Positions 24,540 to 34,472 of a DNA stretch of 64,000 nucleotides are shown one piece after another. The stretch covers positions 870,001-934,000 of the forward strand of contig NC_087065.1 of assembly GCF_963678635.1 (NCBI RefSeq). Direction: 5' to 3'. Source of the DNA: Symsagittifera roscoffensis (Eukaryota; Xenacoelomorpha; Acoela; Convolutidae). The notes under the pieces are model-generated. The model saw only the letters and a program-made list of their open reading frames with translations. It had not been told where the DNA came from and made no database searches. The stretch's first letter is position 1; each line of letters begins with the position of its first letter. A program made the translations under genes and the position numbers.

Positions 24540-26848
24540 TTAGACTGGGTTTGTTGGATGATCCAAGTTTTGAGTTTTTCTCTCAAAATTTGATAATTGG
24601 ATGTTAGGATACATGCGATCCTGGTTTATTTTATCAATTTCCTCTAAAAGAGGGGCTTGTATTTTTTGATCACATTCTTGTTCTATTTTTTCAGTTTGCT
24701 CATCTTGAGTGAAAATTGAGGTCACTATGGAAGTGAAAAGTATATTGTATGAGGCGGCAAGCAATACTTTGCCAAAGTGTAGTGAGCGGCCGGTGATTTT
24801 GTGAATATGCATAGCCTTTATTATGAATACTAGGCAATCTAGTATGAATTTCACAAATAGAAAAGAGGCGAAAACTATTCCGCATTTTTCTAAATAGTAT
24901 TGTACTTTACCTAATATACGGGTGTATTCGTTTTTCCAAAAATTTGGAGAGATGAGATAGCCCAAGTATGTTGTTTGGGAAGAGCCTAGTGGGCTCTATG
25001 AGTCCGTGAAAAGAAATTTTTTAGCATTTAGAAAGGACCTGGATACTTTTTGCAGTATTCCTTTCATCTCTGAATTATCGGAAATCATATTCCAGAATTT
25101 TTGCATTTGAGCATAAGTGTAGATTGAAACGCCTTGGCTAGAGGCTAAAGAATGCTTAATCTTTTGAATTATCTCTTTTGGTTTAAAGAGATATGGTCCT
25201 GTAACCCTTGTAACTTGAGGGGTTAATTCAATCCAGGACTTATCATCATCAACATCTAGTTGAAAGAGATTTGAATGTTTGTCGGAGCAGTCTTGTAGAT
25301 CTGCCGATTGTAAAGTTTGTCGCGTAATTGGATCGACGCACTAACATTTTCCTTATACATAATGGGAATGCAATTATAGCATTCATCCATTAATTGCAAA
25401 GGTGAATAAAATTTCGGACAATGGTAGAGCCAGGCAACGTTGCCATTGGTCTCTAAGAACAAAGAGCGGTTCTGAGTTAAAATATAGCCAGCCAAACGTG
25501 GGCTTTCAAGTGAAAGCATTAAAGTATTTAATATTGAGGAGCGTTCTAGTTCACATTGATTTTGCAGAAGGGCTAACTCGGCCTTTCTGAGCATGTAGAA
25601 GCTATAAAAAAGAATATAGTCCAATTTGGTTCCTATATGAGCTTCGTAGTCAATTTGATGAGTTGAAAGTTTGAGTGGCGGCAAATCATCAGTTGTTGTG
25701 AGAAAAGTAGAATTTGGTTGGCCGGCATTATGAATAGTTCCCGTTTCTGGGGTCGGTTTAACTTGGATTCCAGTATCCATATTGAAAACTTCAGTGTATG
25801 CAATAAAAAATGAATCATATGAAGTTGGATACACTATTCTGGGATGACCACAAAGAGATTGCGGTTTTTTCATCACCTGTTGCATGAATTTTTGAGAATC
25901 ACTCTTTTGGGTAGAATGAATAGACGGGCTAGAATTGCCTTTAATTGTATAGTATGATTCTTCGTTTTGAATCATTTTAGCCGGGAATCTGTTTGAAACA
26001 GTGAAAATACAATTTTTGGGTTCTTTCCAAGTATAAGCAAAAGAGTCTAAGGATGTTTTTTCACATCCATTTATAGACACTGGACAGGGCAAAGGAATGT
26101 TTTGCCAATTATTGAATGTTCCATCTTTGAGGTTAACAGTCAGAGTTACATTTTGCATGTAAGTTTCAAAAGAGTCCAGTTTAATCCCAGAACCGCCATC
26201 ACATTCATTATGATGTTTGCCGTCAACTTTGCCAGCATAGGCTTTAGTTATTGTTTTAACATTAAATTTGAAAGGAATATTTCCAATACTAGCATAGCCT
26301 AGGTTAAGATAGCCTCTGTCGGCGGCCGATTTACATTGATTGGCAGATAAATGGAGATCAGTAGTGATCATAACTTGTCGAGCGTCGATACCACTCGAAC
26401 CAAAAGAATCGCAGAACCAGCGCATTGATTGGTGTTTCATTCGACACATTTTCGCATTTATTTTTGTGCGATAATGTTTTTGATATAGAGTAACATAAGC
26501 ATGGGTTACTTTAATATTTTCTGGTTGGACTTTGCAAGGTGCTACTTTATTTAGAGAGAACATTTTGTTAGAAGTCATTAGTTGACAATCATAATGAGCA
26601 ACCCGAAGATGATTTGCAGTATATGCATATAACTGTTCTTTCGGATCAAATGCTGAGGTTTGATTCAAAAGTATTATTAGAGTTAAAAGAGCAACCAAAC
26701 AAATTTTTTGCAAATTTAGTTTTTGGTGGTGAATGATATCAAAAGAATTTTTAAAAGTACTCACTTTAAGCATTTCCTCGAGAGTGGTTAGAACAGGATC
26801 TTGGTCCATTAGTTCACCTTCCTCTAGTTCACTGTTTGGATTTGTCAT
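24540..26848 (-). pseudogene. Envelope glycoprotein gene, possibly chuvirus-like, frameshifted
   Basis: ATG at 26848 opens 530 codons. A hydrophobic segment near residues 48-67 (ICLVALLTLIILLNQTSA) is a signal sequence preceded by an unusually long acidic N-region. The ectodomain has many cysteines and about six N-glycosylation sequons (e.g. NVT, NST, NRS). The spacing of C..MKHQ...F.CDSFG and LSANQC resembles glycoproteins of chuviruses and of LTR elements that captured them. After a frameshift near 25260 the frame continues, crosses one TAG (24998-24996), and reaches hydrophobic segments (GIVFASFLFVKFILDCLVFI and VLLAASYNILFTSIVTSIF), then a charged tail to 24540. About 770 residues in total. 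The role, membrane entry, is inferred; the family is a by-eye judgement. Confidence 0.75.
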
Positions 26849-27363
26849 TTTGGAGAGAAATCTGAGTGAGAATTTTATTTTTGTTTGAGGAATTCAGCAA
26901 ATTTATGTTTTTTGCAGAGAGAAGGTTTTGAATGCAAGATGTGGAACTGAGCAAGAATGAAAACAACTGTATATCAGTTAGTTTTTAAAAGCTGTTTTTG
27001 CTTTTTTGCAATTCTAAGCTCTGATTGGCCGTTGTTATTCGGCGTCTTTCGGAAGTGACTCTTTTTAAGTCGTAATTCCTTCACCATTCGTTTTGTAATG
27101 TTGTGGTTTTTTCCACTTTGGTTTAATGTCGTGGTTTTTCCACTTAGTTTTGATTTGTTGAGATCTAGCAGTGAAATGATTTTTATTCGCTTATGCTGAT
27201 GTTAGTTTTTAACAATTGCATTCCCCTTCCCTATTGGAGGAGGAAAATGAAAAAACATCTCTTCATAAAAGAGGACTAAAAGCAACATCATTTGCTTGCT
27301 TTCCGTTCAGTTTTAACTATCTTTATTTAATTCTCAAAAAAAAAACAAATTACTTCGTCCAAA
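26849..27363. promoter_or_regulatory. Divergent intergenic region between env and antisense gene
   Basis: 515 bp between two divergently oriented start codons (env at 26848 minus, antisense gene at 27364 plus). It is not coding in any frame. In env sense it holds a good splice acceptor (ttcttgctcag, AG at 26948-26947) that could serve a subgenomic env message. No clear TATA box was seen; plus-strand initiation for the antisense gene must nevertheless lie here or further left. Confidence 0.45.
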
Positions 27364-27719
27364 ATGAATTTTATTGATCCTGAAGATAATCTGGTGGACT
27401 TCCCGGAGAAGTTTTTGAACTTACGGGACGAGCTAAATTTTAAACATGAAGCCTTGCTGGAGGACAAGGAAGTCGAGAGAAGGGTGGCAATTTACGATGG
27501 CTAGTAGAGAAAGGGGTAAACTTAACGCTTATGGAGTTTATGATTTTTATGGACCGGAGCTATGTCTTTAAGTATGCGGTACTGAATGCCGAGGAATTAT
27601 TTGAGCTGGGCTCAATTCAAAGTAAGTTCCTTGCCAAGAAACTATGGAGCCCATGGAGTGGAGACATTGTGGTTTCAAAAGAAACAATGGACTTTTTGTC
27701 CTTATTTTTTGGAGAGGAT
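27364..27719 (+). pseudogene. Antisense gene of the retroelement, exon 1 (one frameshift)
   Basis: Runs opposite to gag-pol-env. ATG at 27364 opens an acidic frame (MNFIDPEDNLVDFPEKF...) of 47 codons. The coding character then continues in the next frame without interruption to a perfect donor (gat^gtaagt). The exon is 356 nt, one base short of a codon multiple, so a single-base deletion near 27495-27505 explains the break. The last exon-1 codons read LFFGED and join exon 2 in phase 0. Combined length would be about 197 residues. No family recognised; mostly soluble, no signal peptide. Whether it counteracts, regulates or accompanies the sense genes is unknown. Confidence 0.65.
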
Positions 27720-27819
27720 GTAAGTTTTTTTTACAATACACCCAATTTTAAAAATAATAAAAAAATTTTTTTATTCAAGTGGCATGGCACCATAGAAATT
27801 CTATATAAATTTGTTTTAG
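27720..27819 (+). other. 100-bp intron of the antisense gene
   Basis: gtaagt...T-rich...tttgttttag, A+T-rich unlike the flanking exons. Reading through it gives a frame ending at 27866, but splicing gives a longer continuous protein. Confidence 0.7.
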
Positions 27820-28056
27820 TTTCAAGAAGAGTTCTTCAGAAAGACAGAAACAGAAGAAGAATTTAGGAAAAACATAGAGCTGGATATCATGTTAGAAGAA
27901 ATCTATCAAGCTTGGTGGCGGCCTTATTCAGCGCTGCAGTTTGCAGTGAGAAGCCTGAGTAGGGCCGCTGAAAATTCTCTGGAAAAAGTGGCGGCTGTTA
28001 AACTAATCAAATCCTACACGGATATAAAGTCTAACATTTATAAAAGTTATTTTTAA
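27820..28056 (+). CDS. Antisense gene of the retroelement, exon 2
   Basis: Seventy-eight codons plus TAA, phase 0 from the acceptor ttttag, intact. Starts FQEEFFRKTETEEEFRK, a Glu/Lys-rich likely helical segment; then a Trp pair (YQAWWRPYSAL) and further helical sequence to the stop at 28054-28056. Two AATAAA signals follow at 28134 and 28145. Pol ends on the other strand at 28188, so the two transcripts converge within about 130 bp. Confidence 0.65.
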   Translation, partial: FQEEFFRKTETEEEFRKNIELDIMLEEIYQAWWRPYSALQFAVRSLSRAAENSLEKVAAVKLIKSYTDIKSNIYKSYF

Positions 28057-28133
28057 ATCTATATGTTTATTTTTGGTGTTTTGTGGTTTTATTACAAACA
28101 AAATATTTATAAAAGAGAAAAGAAAAGAGGGCC

Positions 28134-28150
28134 AATAAAAAAAGAATAAA
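28134..28150 (+). terminator. Tandem polyadenylation signals for the antisense gene
   Basis: aataaa at 28134-28139 and again at 28145-28150, 78 and 89 nt after the stop codon of exon 2. Confidence 0.55.
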
Positions 28151-28187
28151 AAATATTGAGTTTGGCCAAATAAATAGTTAGCGGTTA

Positions 28188-30460
28188 TTAATTCTTTTTA
28201 AATTTGCCAATTATACTACATGGAATTGTAGTTCCATAGAAGTTTGTAGGACGATTTGTCCGTTTAGGTCTTTTGCATTCGGAAAGTGATCCAGGTGCGG
28301 ATCGAGTGTTCTCATAGAAGCTTTCCTGAGAGCTTTGAGGGATATTTTTTCCATCAGTAAACCTTTCGGATGATTCAGATAAACGAGGGAAATCAGGAGG
28401 ACGGGGAGTATTATATTGTGTTGTTATATTATGGTGGCGGCGGCCAAAGTCATTTACGAGACTAGTATTAGGACTTATACTGCGGCTAGATAGGCGGCGG
28501 TGGCCATAACTACTAGATTGACTAGTTGAAGGATTAGGCGTTTTATCAACAGGATAGGTAGTTGAACTTCGAATAGGTCGAGGATTTTGGTCAATAGCAG
28601 TCGCATCGAATTAAGTTCTTAGATGCATGGTTTCTCTGCCTGAATCCAACGAGTGTTCATGGACAATGGTTTTATCTTGATCCTCATTTGTAGGGGTATG
28701 ATCAGTCGTTTGTTGATAACCACTGTTGACTACTGGCCAAAACTGGTATTGTAAATTTTCAACCTGTTTAGGTTTATTGAAAGAGTTGATTTGTTGATTT
28801 GTTATATGATCATAAAAATCACTTGAAAATAAATCACTAGAGTACTCTTGTAGTAGTTTGGGCATTTTTTGTTCTTTAGGAAAGTATTCAACAATATGAT
28901 TGCCGTTGAAAATTTTTTTTTCGTTAGTGAAATCATTTTGAATTCCGTATGTTACTTCCGTGATTTTTTCAATTACGGTGTAAGGTCCAGATCTCAAATT
29001 CAAAAGCTTTTGAGATTTCAATAGTGGTTTGGATCTATTTTCTAGTAACACCTTAGTGCCTTCTTTTATAGGATGTCCTAATTTAAATTGATTTCGGAAC
29101 ATGTGGGCCTTATTAGTGATGCGGCGGCAATGGGTATAGGTATTACCATAAATCAACTTAAAATCATTTTCCCTTTTCAGTATTTCGGCAGAAATTTGAT
29201 TTTTAGAAATCTATCTATGGTCCCATTGTTTGACTTATGCTCGGTATGAGCATGATTTTCGAGACCAGCGCAAAATTCAGAGGTACATCTTTTGTTTTGG
29301 TCGCGGTAGAGGCCTAATTTAAGGCTGAGGGGAACCTGAGGCTTTATGCCAAAGACAATCTCATATGGAGTGTAACCTGTGTTTGAATTAATGGCGGTGT
29401 TATGTGCAAAAGCAAACTTATTTGGTAATTCAGACCAGTTTGAGCCTGAGGTACTCAAGAAATGTCGAAAGTACTGGGTTAAATGTTTATTCTGGACTTC
29501 AACTTTTCCGTTAGTCCAAGGCGAGTATGTAGTTCTTGGTCTCAGGGTTATTCCCAACTCAGAGGACCAATGAGCAAAGTCATTACTCATGAATGCACTT
29601 CCATTATCATGAATAATTTGTTGTGGAATACCAAATGTTGTGATGTATTTCTCTAAGAGCTTAATGGTTTCCTTAGAGTCTGCATGGGTGCATGGATATA
29701 CTTGAAGATATCTAGAGAAGGCATAGATCACAACTCAGCAAAAGTTATTGCCGTGACTTGATGGTCTGAGTGGACCTTTATGATCAATGTGGATCGTTTT
29801 CATTGGGATTGTTTCCAATTGTCCCCATTGTTGTAAGGGAGCTTCAGTCAGGTCTTTTCGCTTAGGTTTATTTTTCTGTCTTTCTAGGCAATCATGAAGA
29901 AGCATGTTGACCCATTTATAGAGTCCGGGCCAATAGAAAAATCTGTTGATCATTTCCGAAGTTTTTGTTTCGCCGTGATGACCGCTAAGAGGATGCTTAT
30001 GAGCTAACTCAAAGCAGTTTAGCACCAGAGAGATGGGCAAGCAAATTTTTGGACTCTTAGTATAGTCGTCATTATATTCATTAATACATAGAAGATCATG
30101 TTCGTCTTCAATGAATAATAATTCAAACTGCCTGATATAGGCTTTTAACCCTTTTTCTTCACGATAAGGATTTTTTTTGTTTCTTTCTGGCTTTTCGTTT
30201 TGCTTTATGCAATTTTTGGTGTCTATGATTACATTATCATTACACTGCTCGTGCATAATTGTTTCAACATCTAAATATGCTTCTTTAGCAAAATCGGTCA
30301 TTTTTGCTATTAGTTCAATAGACTCAGATTTATTCTTTTCAGACTGGAGACTTAGAGGTTCAATTAATTTCAAAGATCTTGTTTTGGTTGCAAAATCATT
30401 TTTTGCTTTAACCAGGTCGTTGAGAAAGTTTTTCTCAACATTGCATTCATATAAGTCAAG
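28188..30460 (-). pseudogene. Pol: integrase with GPY/F module and long tail
   Basis: N-terminal zinc-binding region has the H...H part (LSGHHGETKT...FYWPG) but the CxxC reads DCLERQ, so the second Cys is Arg. The catalytic core shows HIDHKG, IHDNGSAF and GKVEVQ with 35 residues between the last D and E, i.e. an intact DDE signature. A GPY/F module (LRSGPYTVIEKI) lies near 28980, followed by a Ser/Pro/Asn/Arg-rich tail of ~230 residues to TAA at 28190-28188. Lesions: TGA at 29737-29735 inside the core, a frameshift near 29200, and TAA at 28613-28611 in the tail. It inserts the cDNA into host DNA. Confidence 0.9.
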
Positions 30461-31240
30461 TCATTCTGAATTTTCCAAAGGATCATCAAGTGCAGATACT
30501 TCATCTGGAATTTCTTCATAAACGTTTTGATCGTTTATATCTGGTATAGATAGTCGTTTGATTTGATCGATTTGTTTGCCAAATTGGAAGAAATCTGTTA
30601 TATTCTGAATGGCACTACAAGATTCTTCAAAATATTCTGGAGCATCTTCAATTCTGAAGTCTCCTCTGTCACTTATGTTGATTAATTTCTTTTTTCCGCC
30701 TTGCACTTGAGCAATGGCTGGATAGCAATCGTTTTGAAATATGTTATCATCTTTGTGGAGTGCTGAATAACATATTTGTTCTCCATTGTCTAGGATGAAC
30801 TTTATATCATTTGGAATGGTTTTGTGTTCTAGTTGATATCTTTTGATATCAGCGATGGGCACATTTCGGCTCAATAAGTCAGGAAAGGCTAGGTTTGAAC
30901 CTGGGGTATAGATTATTTTCAAATTGTTGAATTTTGTCAATACGACTTGATATTTGAAAAATCTATGAGAAAGTTGTCCTTTTCTGGACCATAAGAAGAG
31001 AATAGGTCTGTGGTCGCAATAAAGATATAGAGGAAAGGGTGAACCTATAATGTAGAATTGTAATAAAAATAGAATAATAATAATCATAGGTTTGTAAAGC
31101 AGATATTGTTCCACATAGTTCACGATGTTGAGTACACATTTTCTGCTCAGCTTTGTCAAAGATTCTAGAATTGGCAGAAACAATCTTTTCCTTTCAGGAA
31201 AGTCTTGGATGAGTATACACCCGGTTCCTACATTTGAGGA
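30461..31240 (-). pseudogene. Pol: RNase H and connection
   Basis: FHIHADSS carries the first catalytic Asp; YCDHRPILFLW...LKIIYTPGSNLAFPDLLSRN is the typical gypsy RNase H end, with the last Asp before LLSRN at ~30875. A ~135-residue acidic connection then leads to integrase and ends at TGA 30463-30461, after which the same frame reopens. Removes RNA from the RNA-DNA hybrid during reverse transcription. Confidence 0.85.
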
Positions 31241-32264
31241 GTCGGCGTGAATGTGGAATGGGTAGTTTACATTAGGTATGGCATTTGAAATATCATGACA
31301 GAATTTGTCTTTCAGTTTTTGAAAAACTTCTTCATGGCATGGTAGCCAGTGAAACTTATCACTACTGTTTGCCAGTTCATATAGACATTTTGCGTCCACA
31401 TGAAAATTGATGATGTATGTGCTGTAGAATCCCATGACAACTAATACTCCTAGAACTTCTTTTTTTGATTCAGGGGATTTCAATTTTTTTATGTGATCGA
31501 TTCGTGAAGCGATTGGGGAAAGACCATCTTTAGAGACAACATGGCCTAGAAGTTTAACTTTTCTCAGGAAGAAGAAAGTTTTGTCAGGAGCAGCTTTTAG
31601 GTTGGCCTTCCGTAAAAGAGAATGATATTCTCGAATTGTGTCAAACTTTTCATTTTTATTTTGACTCTGTAACAGAGTGTCGTCTATGTAAGTAATTGCT
31701 TTTTTTTTCTTTAATGAGAGGTCCGAAGGCATATCTCATCAATTTACTGAAGAAATTTGGAAGTGGTTTCAAGCCATAGAAACCAACTTGGTAGGTATAT
31801 TGTCTACCATCTACGATAAAGCTTGTTGAAATCTGTGCCTCATCTGTTAGAGGTACTTGATGGTAGGCGCAAGAGAGATCACTACTTGTGAAGTATGATC
31901 CGTTTATTCTGGTCATGAGAACTTGTAGTGGTTCTAATGGCCAACTACAATTGCTAGTATCTGTGATTGATTTTAGATAACTAGCATCCAAGACCAACTT
32001 AACGTAGTCTTTTTTTGGAAGAATGATGACTGGATTTACGAACCATGAGTTCATATCATCTTTTTCCTTTAGTTCTCTGATTATGCCTGCTTGGATTAAT
32101 TCATCCATTAACTTGTCCAATTTATCTCTTAGATGGACTGGGATTTTACTAGGTCGTTGTTTTTTGAATATTGCGTCCTTTTTGAGTGGTATATGGAATT
32201 TATGTTTTGTTTTTCCAATATCATATTTGTGATGAGAATAAACAACTTGATCCTCTATCAGCAT
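31241..32264 (-). pseudogene. Pol: reverse transcriptase
   Basis: Ordered RT landmarks: KLVLDASYLKSIT, SSDLSCAYHQVPL (first catalytic Asp), YQVGFYGLKPLPNFFSKLM, then YIDD (catalytic pair) and LLGHVVSKDG. A frameshift in an A-run around 31700-31735 separates the first three motifs from YIDD. All catalytic aspartates are present. The upstream frame is cut by TAA at 32267-32265. Confidence 0.92.
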
Positions 32265-32639
32265 TTAAATTAGATCTGCAAATTCATCATCCGATATATC
32301 ACTTTGTGTGAAATTGAAGTCAGATAAGAATTTAATAGTAGTTTCGATTTTTTCCAAAGTGCTACTATTGTCCTTATCAATTGAGGAGTATTGGGTAAAC
32401 GTTTCGTTGACAAGAAAGGCAATTAGCCGATCATTATGTTCTTTGTTTCGGTACTTTTTAAATTGTTCTTTCAAGGGAGGCCTGCAAAGGTTCTTTGCAT
32501 CATTAGAAAAGTCGGTTGCTATTTCGTTTTCATTTTTGCATACTTTGACTATATCTGAACCAATTTGTTAAAATATTTCTGATACATTTTCTGTATCAAA
32601 CACTTCAAGGGCAGGCCTGTCCTTGATTTCTTGTCCTGA
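32265..32639 (-). pseudogene. Pol: linker between macro domain and RT
   Basis: Same frame as the macro domain and RT, interrupted by TAA at 32570-32568 and 32267-32265. Lys/Glu/Asn-rich, no recognised domain; the end (ISDDEFADLI) is the acidic lead-in often seen before gypsy RT. Confidence 0.6.
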
Positions 32640-33038
32640 AACATAGACAAATATACTAATTCCAGAATGTTGGAATACATCGACAATGATTTTGGAAACT
32701 TCTTCCGAATTCATTTTATCTAAGCCACAAGCAATTTTGGGCATTGCGATAGATCGAATGTTGTTTGCTATAGCATGATCTTTCATTTCGGACAAGGTGT
32801 TGAATATAGCGTCGTAAATGGGTTTCTGAAAGTTCTTCTGTTTGGTAATCAGGTTATATATGATTTGTCCAGATTTTGGATCAGTGAAGATAAGAATATC
32901 GTTAATGTTAGCATGTATTCGGTTACAAAAGTGTCGTAGCTCAGGGTACCTTTTGCTAATTGATTCAGCAAACCCTTTTTTCATTGCTCTATCTGCAGAG
33001 ATTGTATGGGCAATGGGCATATTCGATTCGAATATGGA
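32640..33038 (-). CDS. Macro domain in Pol, TARG1/OARD1-like
   Basis: Residues ~112-244 of the open frame 33371-32568 match the ADP-ribose-binding macro fold: HTISADRAMKKGFAESISKR (binding loop region), IIYNLITKQKNFQKPIYD, SIAMPKIACGLDKMNSEE, IFVY end strand. It is closest by eye to TARG1/OARD1, whose catalytic Lys and Asp sit in LITK and CGLD; both are conserved here. TARG1 removes ADP-ribose from acidic side chains. The domain sits between protease and RT, an unusual place. This stretch is free of stops although neighbours are broken. A role in reversing host ADP-ribosylation is inference. Confidence 0.8.
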
Positions 33039-33392
33039 CCTTTTTTTGAAGTCCACATATTGTAGACAGGGGCCGGATAATTGAGTGTTGCTTTCCTGTG
33101 TTGTATTGACAACAGTGTTCAGCATGAAACAGCTATCAAATTCCGAACTTTCGTTTAAAATTCTCGTTGTGAACTCATCACAATCGTGGATAGCAAATAT
33201 TTTATCCTCGTGTCCTTGAATATCAGTTTCTGCATAGCCTAGTACACACTTGTTTAGTGTGACAGGATGATCTTTCTGATTCTCAATAAGGATAGGTAGG
33301 CTTTGCTCAATTTGAGTACAAACTGTATTAATGAAAACCAATTCGGTTTTGGTTGTATTTTTATGAGGCAAGAATGTAGTCCCTTTTTCGAA
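33039..33392 (-). CDS. Pol: segment upstream of the macro domain
   Basis: Residues 1-111 of the frame that contains the macro domain, joined in frame to the protease region except for a stop at 33395-33393. Cys- and Asn-containing, no recognised domain. The residue preceding the macro fold cannot be assigned as a cleavage site. Confidence 0.5.
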
Positions 33393-34472
33393 CTATGAAT
33401 TTGGTTCAGCCAAAGGTTTGTATAAGTATGTAGAGCGTGCTGGACTGAACCAGGGTTCTTTCAAGTTAATTGAGACAATTTTTGAAACGTTAGGATATTC
33501 TTTATCGTTGTTCATCAACCCGTAGGATATTACACCTTCTTTTGATTTTAGCTCAACTGCGGGGATATCAAAGTAGAGAGCTTTTAAGAATAGATTAGCA
33601 GTCTTTTCTTCAGTTATCCACACTTTGTGGTTAGATGGATACTTTCCATCAGTGTCGAAACAAGATTGAATAGATGTATGGCCAAACATACGTATATTAG
33701 ATCCATTATAAGTCTTTGCTTTAATTTTGGATCGGTAAATTGTCATTTTTTTAACCTAATTTTTCCAATTCCTGATAAATTGGGTAGTTTATGATATACA
33801 AGTTGATCCTGGATCAATCATGAATTCAATTTCAAGTCCACTATTATTATTTTTGTCTCCGGTGGCAAAATGATATAAGCTAAGATATATCCTTGATTTA
33901 GGATTACTATCATCGCAATAGTTTAAAGGAAAGAAATCAGTGATCGCATCACAGTAATTGACCTCTTCCTCAACCCAGTGGGTAGTTTCAGACTGTATTT
34001 GATTCGATCTAAAAATTGGTGATTGAGATCCCGTTGAGTCTCGACTGTTATTGCTATTATAGCTTCCAGTGTTATATGGTCGACCTCTAAGGTTACTATT
34101 GAATTGCCTATTTTCTTGGTCGTAGAACTGTTTAGCAACTTGTTCATTTTCTCTGAATTTGTTTTCTCTGGGATACCTATCATCATAGAATTTGGGCCTT
34201 TTGGTATTGAAAGACGATTGTGCATTAGCCTTTTGGAAATTGTTTCCGTTGTAGTTATAATTATGGCGAACGCTATAATTATTTTGGCTAGGGTTTGAAT
34301 TGTTAGTAGTTCTGTTTTGGTTATCCCAAAACCGGTTGCTTGGGTTAGTGTTATTCTGGTTAGGGAAGTTATTCGGTCTTCGATTTCGTTTATAATCGGT
34401 TTCAAATCAAACTCTTCGTTCATTTTTTGTTGTGAGCTCTTTGCGCAACTTATTTACTTCGTCCTGAACTTG
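33393..34472 (-). pseudogene. Gag-Pol linker and aspartic protease
   Basis: An Asn/Ser/Arg-rich linker (e.g. NNSNPSQNNYSVRHNYNYNG) is open from just after 34418 to the protease, where EIEFMIDPGST (33818-33801) carries the catalytic Asp; the usual D-T/S-G is D-P-G here. Two compensating indels follow directly, with stops between, and the remainder (to 33393) shows the expected beta-rich retropepsin-like sequence. The long frame 34423-33923 is another frame over the same linker. Function: cleavage of Gag and Pol. Confidence 0.75.

Noticed and set aside
27531-27866. Unspliced 111-codon plus-strand frame in the retroelement
   Set aside because: It reads through a clear gtaagt...ttttag intron; the spliced two-exon model gives a longer and better balanced protein.
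33923-34423. 166-codon frame between Gag and protease
   Set aside because: The frame with Asn/Ser/Arg-rich coding character continues without a stop into the protease DPGS motif; this one is an overlapping Ile/Thr-rich shadow of the same DNA.
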